Assembly (NCBI GenBank): GCA_036873135.1
Contig: JAPTYO010000022.1
Span: 3,530,979 to 3,594,978 of the forward strand
Length of the DNA stretch: 64,000 nucleotides
Reading direction: 5' to 3'
Origin: Clarkia xantiana subsp. parviflora
Lineage: Eukaryota; Streptophyta; Magnoliopsida; Myrtales; Onagraceae
The stretch's first letter is position 1. Every line of letters begins with the position of its first letter. Under the pieces are notes generated by a model. It saw only the letters and a list, made by a program, of their open reading frames with translations. It ran no database searches and was not told where the DNA came from. This document shows, one piece after another, positions 55,385-64,000 of the stretch. A program made the translations under genes and the position numbers.

Positions 55385-58383
55385 CAACCATGGCATTAAA
55401 GACAGCTTAAATGCATGGTCCATAAGATAGATAAATCTATGGATGAGTTAAATAAACGAAAAGAAGTAGTCAGTAAAACGACTCTCCCACCATTAGCCTT
55501 GAACGAAGAGTTTGGCTAAAAGCATTCATTAAACACTTCAAGAAACATAGTTCAGAATTACATAATGTTATAGTTGCAGATTAATTGTTCCCGCGGGATG
55601 TGATTAATTTAACTCACATTAATGTAAAACACTATGTTCTGAAAAAATCGGTTAACACGTTACCATAAAAGCTAATAAATGATTCGGGTAAAACCTTATC
55701 ACAAAGTCACATTAATTTGTGCATTAAAACGAGTATTTACTAAGAGTACGCACTACTCTCGGAGAATACGAGTTTTAAAATTAGCTTGGAACAATGGTTT
55801 CGTGGATAAACATGACACATTATAAAGGTTTGAGGATGAATTTCCAACGCTTTGCGGAACGAAACAAGCTAGTACTGATTGGGTTAACAGATGGTTGATG
55901 AAGATTCTCAGGTCCCACTTACTTCGAGTGGGAGAATTGATATAGCATAAGTGATTGATTTGGTAAATGATGATGGAAACGTCTTCATAATAAATCCAGT
56001 GAGAGGGCTCACTCCCCCTCACACATAATCATCACTAAATTTCAAAATACGAATCAAGTCGGACCTGATAATCATGATAATGAACTATTTCAACTACCCA
56101 TTTATCCTAGTGGGAGTGGAACAACCAACTTGGTTCCAGATCCTAGTGATCGAGGAATACATCTCGGAGGTAGAATCCCGAGACCGAGAGGATATTCCAA
56201 GTAAGTTCAACCACCACCATTGTTCCCAGTGGGAGTAATGCCCCAATAAGAAGCATATTCCGAGTGGGAGTAACGATAAGACTAAAACATGGGATTAACG
56301 TGCCTAGACATAGTCAAAGGCAACGAACTTCTTTCGAGAAGTATCCCATCTAACGAGATGTGTTAAACATCTTGATGTTCGTTCTTGAACAAGTGACGGT
56401 TCGGCAAGAAAAGGAAGGACCTCAAAACGAGGGAATTGAGGAAAACAATGGAGGATGAAATTGCCTAAATAAGAACTAATTCAGTTTTAGTCTTTAGTTG
56501 ATTTATCTGTTAACCACAGAACTAGAAAGTGAAATCTTAGAATTCACTTCTGGTGGAAACTTCGAGTGGTGCAAAACTCGAATAATTGCGAAAGGATATA
56601 CCCAAATTCACGGAGTGAACTTTGATAAAGACGGACTCACCGACTATGCGTTACAGCATAGTCAGGGCCGTAGTTGCCCATGACTGCAAGTCTCGATCTA
56701 GAGCTACATCAAATGGATGTTAAGACCGCATTCCTCCATGGAAACCTGGAGGAAGAGATCTATACGGAGCAGCTGGAGGGTTTCATTACTCCTGGCAAAG
56801 AACGTAAAGTTTGCAAACTCCAAAGATCTATATACGGCCTTAAACAATCGTCTCGGCAATGGTATCGCAGATTCCACGAGGAAATCGTCAACTATGGCAT
56901 TAAAGCGAGAGCTTAAATTCATAGCCCATGAGGTGGATAAATCTCTGGATGAGTTAAATAAACGAAAAGAAGTAGTCGGTAAAACCACTCTCCCACCATT
57001 AGCCTTGAACGAATAGTTTGGCTAAAAGCATTCATTAAACACTTCAAGAAACATAGTTCAGAATTACATAATGTTAGAGTTACACATTAATTGTTCCTGC
57101 GGGATGAGATTAATTTAACTCACATTAATGTAAAACACTATGTTCTGACAAAATCGGTTAACACGTTACCATAAAAGCTAATGAATGATTCAGGTAAAAC
57201 CTTATCACAAAGATGCATTAATTTGCGCATTAAAACGAGTATTCATTAAGAGTACGCACTACTCGCGAAGAATACGAGTTTTAAAATTAGCCTGGAACAA
57301 TGGTTTCGTGGTCAAACATGGCACATTATAAAGGTTTGAGGATGGATTTCCAACGCTTTGCAGAACGAACGAGCTAGTACTGATTAAAGTTAACAGATGG
57401 TTGATGGAGATTCTCAGGTCCCACTTACTTCGAGTGGGAGAATTGATATAGCATAAGTGATTGATTTGGTAAATGATGATGGAAACGTCTTCATAATAAA
57501 TCCAGTGAGAGGGCTCACTCTCCCCCACACCTAATCATCACTAAATTTCAAAATGCGAATCAAGTCGGACCCGATAATCATGATAACGAACTATTTCAAC
57601 TACCCATTTTTCCTAGTGGGAGTGGAATAACCAACATGGTTCCAGTTCCTAGTGATCGAGGAATACATCTCGGAGGTAAAAACCTGAGACCGAGAGGATA
57701 TTCCAAGTAAGTTCAACCACCACCATTGTTCCCAGTGGGAGTAATTCCCCGATAAGAAGCATTATTCCGAGTGGGAGTAACAATCAGACTAAAACATGGG
57801 ACTAACGTGCCTACACATAGTCAAAGGCAACGAACTTCTTTTGAGAAGTATCCCATCAAACGAGATGTGTTAAACATCTTGATGTTCGTTCTTGAACCAG
57901 TGACGGTTCATCAAGCAAATGAAGGACCTCAAAACGAGGGAATGGAGGATGAAACTGCCTAAATTAGAACTAACTTGTTTTTAGTCTTTAGTTGATTTAT
58001 CTGTTAACCACAGAACTAGAAAGTGAAATCTTAGAATTCACTTCGGGTGGAAATTTCGAGTGGTGCAAAACTCGAATAATTGCGAAAGGATATACCCAAA
58101 TTCACGGAGTGAACTTTGATAAAGACAGACTCACTGACTATGCGTTACACCATAGTCTTGGCCGTCCTTGCCCATGACTGCAAGTCTCGAACTCGAGCAT
58201 GCATCAAATGGACATTAAGACCAAACCTCTCCAAGTAAAACTGGAGAAAGAGATCTATATGGAGCAGCCGGAGAGTTTCATTACTCCTGGCAAAGAACGC
58301 AAAGTTTGCAAACCCCAAAGATCTATATACGGTCTTAAACAATCGTCTCGGCAATGGTATCGCAGACTCCACGAGGAAATCGT
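55385..58383 (+). repeat. 1.5-kb tandem duplication inside element D
   Basis: The copies 55385-56888 and 56889-58383 align along their length with scattered substitutions and small indels. Examples are AAACGAAAAGAAGTAGTC at 55453 and 56953, and GTGGTGCAAAACTCGAATAA at about 56567 and 58061. Each copy includes a decayed linker and the start of RT. The junction GAAATCGTCAACTATGGCAT shows copy 1's RT running into the beginning of copy 2. Confidence 0.88.
56498..56915 (+). pseudogene. Element D RT N-terminal fragment, copy 1
   Basis: Two frames (56498-56683, 56674-56916) read CKTRIIAKGYTQIHGVNFDK and then MDVKTAFLHGNLEEEIYTEQ, IYGLKQSSRQWYRRFHEEI. These are hallmarks of Copia RT (the AKGYTQ and QMDVKTAFLHG motifs), before the catalytic YVDD. 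It is truncated at the duplication junction. Confidence 0.75.
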
Positions 58384-58450
58384 TGGAAACGGATTCGTGA
58401 ATTTTCACAAGGATCCCTGCGTATACACTAAGACCTCTGGGTCATCATAA
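57992..58450 (+). pseudogene. Element D RT N-terminal fragment, copy 2
   Basis: The same motifs as copy 1 but more degraded: QMDIKTKPLQVKLEKEIYM replaces the usual KTAFLHGNLEEEIY. This copy continues into DPCVYTKTSGSS and is followed, after a frame change near 58450, by the YVDD segment. Confidence 0.75.
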
Positions 58451-58458
58451 CACTATAC

Positions 58459-59308
58459 GTGGATGATATACTTATTGCTGCGAACGATATGAGTTTCATG
58501 AATAAATCAAAGTCCTGGTTAGCATCAGTATTCGAGATGAAAGACATGGGAGAGGCTACGTACATCTTAGGAATCAAAATTGCCCGAGATCGTGCCACCC
58601 GGAGATTATGTCTATCTCAGGAATCATATATCAACAAATTGTTGAAAAGATTCAGAATGCTGGATGCTAAACCCGTGGATACGCCGGTTGTGTTCGGGTG
58701 CGCGCTATCGAAGCATGATGACCCGAAAAACCAACAGGAGCGTGAACAGATGAAGAATGCAGAGTATCTAAGCATGGTAGGGAGTCTAATGTACGTCATG
58801 CTCTGTACTCGGCCAGACATCTGTTACGCTGTGGGCCTAGTAACAAGATTCCAATCAGATCCTAGTTATCAACATCTAAAGGCCGTAAAACGAATTATCA
58901 GATATCTGAAAGGTACTGCCGACTACATTATGTGCTATGAGGGCGATAAGCTCGAATTGACAGGTTATAGTGACGCCGACCACGGTGGCGATCCGTATGA
59001 TCGTAATTCCACAACAGGTGGAGTTTTCCTCCTTGCTAATGCTGCTATATCATGGGTAAGCAAGAAGCAATCTTGAGTCGCGCTTTCCACTATGGAATCA
59101 GAATTCGTTGCCCTCTCCAAAAACGCACAAGAAGCGGTCTGGCTGAAAAGGCTTCGTACTGCATTAATTGGCACCGACAAGAAGAGTAAACCTGTGAAGG
59201 TGTACTCCGACAGTCAGGCGGCCATTGCGGCAGTTAAGAATCCAAAGTACCATAGTACGACAAAGCACATTGATGTGAAATACAATTATGCTAAATCTGT
59301 TCTGTAAG
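58459..59308 (+). pseudogene. Element D RT C-terminal part and RNaseH
   Basis: The 58459-59076 frame begins with the YVDDILIA catalytic region (first residues upstream), then GIKIARDRATRRLCLSQESY, LMYVMLCTRPDICYAVGLV, LKAVKRIIRYLKGTADY and YSDADHGGDPYDRNSTTGG. After a TGA at 59074 the same frame goes on (59092-59307) with MESEFVALSKNAQEAVWLK and KHIDVKYNYAKSVL, the end of Copia RNaseH. Stops and the upstream frameshift inactivate it. Confidence 0.85.
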
Positions 59309-60563
59309 ACAACATAATCACTTTAGAATACTTGCCTACAGACAATATGGTCGCAAACCCTTTAACTAAGCCGTTACGTAGGGAGATTTTTTAAAAGCAC
59401 GTAAAACTGCTTGGATTACGTAGGGCTTAAACTGTGTGGCTTGTAAAAGTGATAACATTTTGACATTTGAAATTATGTTTCAATTGAATAAAAGAATTGC
59501 AATTTGAGTTTATGATTTATCGACGTCATAATGATTAACAACACCGGATTTTACGGTCTATAAACTAAGTCGTAGGAAGAAGTAAAATTCTTCCACCAAA
59601 ATTATGTTGAATGTGAACCTTGCCTCATCACACAGGCACGGTCATCCTGTAAGGAGAGAGGGACCTCTACCATAACAAGATTGGCTAAGAATCAGGGAGA
59701 TAAACCTGATTAAACAAAACGATTACATAGTCACGCTTAAACAACACGACTTAATCTTCGTTTTGTAAATCGCCGAGTTGGACTTTGTCCATCACTATAT
59801 ATCACATTCAAGGCCAGATGAGAGATTCTGCGATAGCATTATTGACATATCCCATCCCTGGCTTTACCAGGTGTGCTATCGATGCGTGCTTCATACTGCG
59901 CGTGCCACGTTCGACCACGGGGTCATGCTCGGTTGTGCTAGCTAGAATCCTTGTGATTCAAAGGGCGCATACTTCTTCACCTTGAGCGTGTGATTGATCC
60001 CGGATGCCTTAAGAAGAGGCATCCAAAGTATCCTCACGGACTCAGAACTTATACCTAAGGTCTGGCTCAATGCTCGCTTCCCGGCGTACGAGCGTAGTGC
60101 CAAATAAAACAGCCAAGTGACCACGTCTTGGAAACCGGTTGAGTCAGACTAAGGGTATAAGCAATGGGGATAGTCAAGTTCACCTTTAATTCACCGACTC
60201 TCGTGTTCACTAGGTGGCCGCCAACCGGATATTAGTTGAAGGTTGTGAACACTTGTACGGATGCCCTGGAGAAGTATTCATTTGTGGAAAACTGGACAAT
60301 TGGAGAATTAACAGTTGACTAAGGATACAGTGCTTTACATAGTTTATTTCATACAGGTTTGGTTCATGAAAGGGAATCAACGTTCTGCGGGCGCTACAAT
60401 ACTCCTAACAGATGAGTAGCACGATGCCCGTCGTATCCGCCGGTCGCACGGCAAGCCTTGTATGAACTCTTCGGAGACAGAGACGAAGACTGAAGACTGA
60501 GATGTTGATTATTGCGTAACCGTATAGATTAACGAGCACCCTCCCATTCCGGCGAGTGGGAGC
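59309..60563 (+). other. Element D 3' untranslated region
   Basis: About 1.25 kb without a gene. It ends in CGGCGAGTGGGAGC, a likely polypurine tract, directly before the 3' LTR. The 59785-59985 frame is not supported. Confidence 0.6.
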
Positions 60564-61127
60564 TGTTAGCATATGGTGACGTGGCGCCGTAATAGGAGCC
60601 CGTTAATTAAGGGAATTATCTAAGTTAATTAGGTAATTGTCAATCTGGGCTAATTGGGCCAAATCCAATTAGTAATTGACAAGGGAGGCCCAAAATGGGC
60701 CTTCCCGCTTATTATGCATGGTTTGGCCGAAACCCTAGTACCACATTGGTTGGAGTTGCCTTTTGGCAACTCCACCCAATACTATATATAGGGGTGACTC
60801 CTAAGGGTATAAAAACACAATTAAGAACAAGGATCTCCATTGAGAAAACTTGTCACCCTAGTCTAATATTTCGGCAGCACCAACATCAAGTCCGAGGTTC
60901 TATCTCCATTGAAGAATCGATCAGAGGTCTTGTTGTGGAGCTACATCGCGTGGGACTTCTTCTAACGAAGTACTTGCACGTGGTTCCGACCAGAGGATCA
61001 GAACTCCCACCACTTCGTTCTTGGGCAGGAAAGCTAAAAGGTTTGTGTACTAATTCCGCTGCGTAGATTAGATTTATTGCTAGTACACGATTAGCATTTT
61101 GTAGTATTACGTCCCCGTAATCCAACA
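60564..61127 (+). repeat. Element D 3' LTR (564 bp)
   Basis: TGTTAGCATATGG...CCCCGTAATCCAACA, followed by the TSD CAACT (61128-61132). It is a copy of the left LTR with visible substitutions. Confidence 0.92.
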
Positions 61128-61132
61128 CAACT

Positions 61133-61185
61133 TTGTCAGCCAGACAAAAGTTGCTGGCTGATATGACCGGTCAATCTGACTGGTC
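61133..61185. repeat. Hairpin cluster, right part
   Basis: GACAAAAGTTGCTGGC (61143-61158) is the right arm matching GCCAGCAACT at 30781-30790 across element D. It is followed by another hairpin GACCGGTCA/TGACTGGTC at 61165-61185. Confidence 0.75.
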
Positions 61186-61442
61186 TTTGTATATTTTTTT
61201 TTCTGCAGACAAATTCGATTTTTTTTAACTCATTATTTCTTTCTCTATATATACATACATCCTTAACTATCTAACTTCATACAAACATATATTTCTCTCT
61301 ATATCTTCAATAACCTTACATTCATCATATCACCCAAAATTATCTGCAGCAAAACACTCTCATCTCTAAGGTAATGTCTTTTTTGTATAAATTTGCTAAG
61401 TTTGAAGATATACATATATTTTATAATGGTAGACAGTATGAT

Positions 61443-62740
61443 GCGTACGTAGATTAGAATGCTATAAATATTAAAATTATTATGTGTTTTTTTTTTCCAA
61501 AGTAAGACAACATGTAACATAATTTTCTTGTCAATGATAGTTTTTACAACTACACATGGAGATATGAAACGAATATTTTAAAATTATACTGATTGTTTTT
61601 ATTTTTGCGTACGTAGATTAGAATTCTAAAAATATCAACATTATTATGTGTTTTTTTTTTCAAAATAAGAAAACATGTAACATAATTTTATTGTCAATGC
61701 TAGTTTTTAAAGCTATACATGTTGATATGAAACGAATATTTTAAAATTATACTGATTGTTTTTATTTTTGCACGTAGACTAGAATGCTATAAATTTATTA
61801 TGTGTTTTTTTTTCAAAATAAGACAACATGTAACATAATTTTATTGTCAATGCTAGTTTTTAAAACTATACATGGAGATATGAAACGAATATTTTAAAAT
61901 TATACTGATTGTTTTTATTTTAGTACGTAGATTAGGATGCTATAAATTTCAATATTATTATGTGTTCTTTTTTTTCCAAAATAAGACAACATTTAACATA
62001 ATTTTATTATCAATGATAGTTTTTAAAACTATACATGGAGATATGAAACAAATATTTTAAAATTATACTAACTGTTTTTATGTTTGCGTACGTAGATTAG
62101 AATGCTATAAATATCAAAATTATTATGTGTTTTTTTTCTTCAAAATAAGACAACATCTAACATAATTTTGTTAACCATGATAGTTTTTAAAACTATATAT
62201 GGAGATATGAAACAAATATTTTAAAATTATACTGATTTTTTTTTTTGTATGTAGATTAGAATGCTATAAATATCAACACTATTATGTGTTTTTTTTTCCA
62301 AAATAATAAAACATGTAACATAATTTTATTGTCAATGATAGTTTTTAAAACTATACATGGAGATATGAAACGAATATTTTAAAATTATACTGATTGTTTT
62401 TATTTTTGTGTAAGTAGATTAGAATGCTATAAATATCAACATTATTATGTGGTTTTTTTTTTCCAAAATAAAAAAACATGTAACATAATTCTATTGTCAA
62501 TGACATTTTTTAAAACTATACATGGAGATATGAAACAAATATTTTAAAATTATACTGATTGTTTTTATTTTTGCGTACGTAGATTAGAATGCTACAAATA
62601 TCAACATTATTTTATGTTTTTTTTTTTCAAAATAAGACAACGTGTAACATAATTTTATTGTTAATGATAGTTTTTAAAACTATACATGGAGATATGAAAC
62701 GAATATTTTAAAATTATACTAATTGTTTTTATTTAAAAGT
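61443..62740. repeat. AT-rich tandem array, about 160-bp unit, about 8 copies
   Basis: Units start with GCGTACGTAGATTAGAATGC or variants at about 61443, 61609, 61769, 61923, 62087, 62248, 62407 and 62572. Each includes AAGACAACATGTAACATAAT, AACTATACATGGAGATATGA and ATATTTTAAAATTATACTGA. Unit length varies slightly through poly-T runs. The last unit ends where the LTR of the next Copia element begins. Confidence 0.9.
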
Positions 62741-62754
62741 TTTGAGAGGATTTA

Positions 62755-62968
62755 GAGAATGTAATGATCTTATTATTCAAAAAACTCCAAATCAGTTTGT
62801 ACAATATGATCTAACTAACTATATATACTAAGTTAGTTAAAGGAGGAAAACACAACTAAGCACAACTAAGGCACAAGCATTGTGCAAGCATACTAAGCAT
62901 TGTGCAGTCACGACTTCATCACAAGCATTGTGCAAACATAACTAAGGCACAAGCTTGATGTGTTCTAT
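62755..62968 (-). repeat. Probable 3' LTR of the right-edge Copia element
   Basis: It lies directly after the purine run and is bounded on the other side by the tandem array. It contains AGTTAGTT and CACAAGCATTGTGCA-type short repeats. Neither TG nor CA termini can be confirmed; borders are uncertain by tens of bases. Confidence 0.5.
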
Positions 62969-64000
62969 ATTCCCCCACCTTTTTCTTCTTCTTTCTTCTT
63001 TTCGTGGAACACATCTTTTATACCATAAAGCCTCAATAAGGCAATGTGTTGCTTCTTGACCAAGGCCTTTGTAAGCAAATCAGCAAGTTGATCCTTCGAA
63101 GCAACATGAATGGCATCAATTATCCCAGAACCAATGTGATGTCTTGTGAAGTGACAATCCAGTTCTATGTGTTTTGTGCGCTCATGAAACACAGGATTTC
63201 TAGCAATTCTCAAAGCAGCCTCACTATCTGTATAGATTGGAATGGGCAAACACAAAGGCACACCCAACTCCCTTAGAAGTCTACTAACCCAAAGAGCCTC
63301 CTGAATTGCCACTCTAAGACATCGATACTCAGCTTCAGCACTTGAAAGAGAAATGGTCTCCTGCTTCTTCACTTTCCAACCTACCATTGCCTCACCTAGC
63401 CTAACACAATACGCACTCACTGACTTCCTACTCAAAGGACAAGCAGCCCAATCTGAATCACAATACAAACTAAGTTTGAAATTGCTTGTAGATGGATAGA
63501 TCAAGCCTTGGCCAGGACAACCCTTGATGTACCTAATCACTCTCATGGCAGCATCAAGATGTGACTTCTTGGGTTTGTCAACAAATTGACTCAATCTTTG
63601 CACGGAGAAGCTAATATCTGGCCTTGTCATGGTTAAGTAAAGAAGCTTTCCAATCAATATCCTATAATAAGTAGCATCCTTAAGTGTGTGATCATCAGGA
63701 TTGGACTTGGTTGCCTTATCATACTCACAAGTGGTCAGCTTGATATTGAACTCCATAGGAGTTTCAGTTGGTCTTGCTGCCCCCAATCCAGCCTCCTCAA
63801 TGAGTTCAAGAGCATACTTCCTCTGATTGATGACTAACCCCTCATGTGATCTAGCAATCTCCAATCCCAAAAAATATCTCAAATTTCCTAAATCTTTGAG
63901 TTTGAAATGAGACTGAAGAGTGGACTTCAATTGGCTAATCATGCTTTCACTTGAACCAGTGATAAGCAAGTCATCCACATAGATGAGTAGTATAACATTT
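62965..64000 (-). CDS. Copia reverse transcriptase (C-terminal part) and RNaseH, partial
   Basis: An open frame of at least 344 codons enters from the right edge. It starts with NVILLIYVDDLLITGSS (the RT catalytic YVDD), then FKLKDLGNLRYFLGLEIARS, LLYLTMTRPDISFSVQRLS, and RNaseH with YCDSDWAACPLSRKSVSAYC, ISLSSAEAEYRCL, IYTDSEAALRIARNPVFHER and TKHIELDCHFTRHHI. It ends with a Lys/Glu-rich tail and a stop at 62965. No disruption is seen. It is unrelated at fine scale to the Copia elements D and 1-1030. Confidence 0.92.
   Translation of the reverse strand, partial: NVILLIYVDDLLITGSSESMISQLKSTLQSHFKLKDLGNLRYFLGLEIARSHEGLVINQRKYALELIEEAGLGAARPTETPMEFNIKLTTCEYDKATKSNPDDHTLKDATYYRILIGKLLYLTMTRPDISFSVQRLSQFVDKPKKSHLDAAMRVIRYIKGCPGQGLIYPSTSNFKLSLYCDSDWAACPLSRKSVSAYCVRLGEAMVGWKVKKQETISLSSAEAEYRCLRVAIQEALWVSRLLRELGVPLCLPIPIYTDSEAALRIARNPVFHERTKHIELDCHFTRHHIGSGIIDAIHVASKDQLADLLTKALVKKQHIALLRLYGIKDVFHEKKKEEEKGGGI

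Larger units (their letters stand above)
30791..61127 (+). mobile_element. Element D: Ty1/Copia retrotransposon split by nested insertions
   Basis: LTRs at 30791-31353 and 60564-61127 share ends TGTTAGCATATGG...CCGTAATCCAACA. The 5-mer CAACT flanks the element (30786-30790, 61128-61132). A tRNA-Met primer site follows the left LTR and a purine run GCGAGTGGGAG precedes the right LTR. Its own sequence is interrupted by a solo LTR (31601-32198) and by element B (34662-54439 including one TSD copy). Gag, part of RT and RNaseH remain; protease and integrase are not recognisable, and a 1.5-kb duplication is present, so it is defective. Confidence 0.9.
62755..64000 (-). mobile_element. Ty1/Copia retrotransposon, 3' end, cut by window edge
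   Basis: On the minus strand: RT/RNaseH coding sequence, then a purine run AAAAAGGTGGGGGAA (about 62983-62969), then a probable 3' LTR down to about 62755. The coding part is intact as far as visible, so this copy may be recent. LTR borders are approximate because no partner LTR is in the window. Confidence 0.8.

Noticed and set aside
59785..59985. 66-codon frame in the element D 3' region
   Set aside because: No domain, located in untranslated DNA before the LTR.

Overview
The window is plant nuclear DNA, almost certainly from a eudicot. It has one host gene with spliced exons and a mitochondrial targeting peptide, surrounded by plant-type Ty3/Gypsy (Tat clade), Ty1/Copia, hAT, Helitron and palindromic Mutator-like elements. 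The species cannot be fixed from the sequence. Most of the 64 kb is transposable-element DNA, and many element borders can be placed to the base because target-site duplications (TSDs) are visible.

Layout. 1-1030: 5' part of a decayed Copia element on the minus strand. 1871-2708: non-autonomous hAT with an 8-bp TSD. 4473-5883 (minus): a complete three-exon gene for the glycine cleavage T-protein (mitochondrial aminomethyltransferase), with a probable 5'-UTR intron to 6536. 6957-10543: AT-rich Helitron DNA holding a broken fragment of a phosphoethanolamine N-methyltransferase gene. 12468-23833: Tat element A (11.4 kb, minus strand), TSD GAATG, 698-bp LTRs that look nearly identical, inserted in a short-period repeat array of CACTA-like appearance. 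24681-27829: three related palindromic elements in a row, each with a perfect 9-bp TSD; the middle one contains a hAT element with an 8-bp TSD. 30522-30790 and 61133-61185: a cluster of hairpins split by Copia element D.

Nested stack, 30791-61127. Copia element D (TSD CAACT) is inserted in the hairpin cluster. D carries a related solo LTR (31601-32198, TSD GTTTT) in its leader. D's gag is split by Tat element B (34662-54434, TSD CTACC). B's left LTR is split by non-autonomous Tat-like element C (35122-43769, TSD GGGCC). The insertion order is therefore D, then B, then C. To the right lie an AT-rich tandem array (about 61443-62740) and the 3' end of another Copia element (minus strand), cut by the window edge.

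How the parts relate. A and B share an organisation: gag-protease-RT-RNaseH-second RNaseH-integrase on one strand, then a tandem-repeat zone, then an oppositely oriented gene with introns and its own TATA box next to the 3' LTR. C has lost nearly all of pol but keeps gag, a tandem-repeat zone and a homologous antisense gene. The recurrence of this antisense, spliced, coiled-coil gene in three elements, and the rearranged gag/protease order in C, are the most notable features. The glycine cleavage gene is the only host gene I can support as intact.
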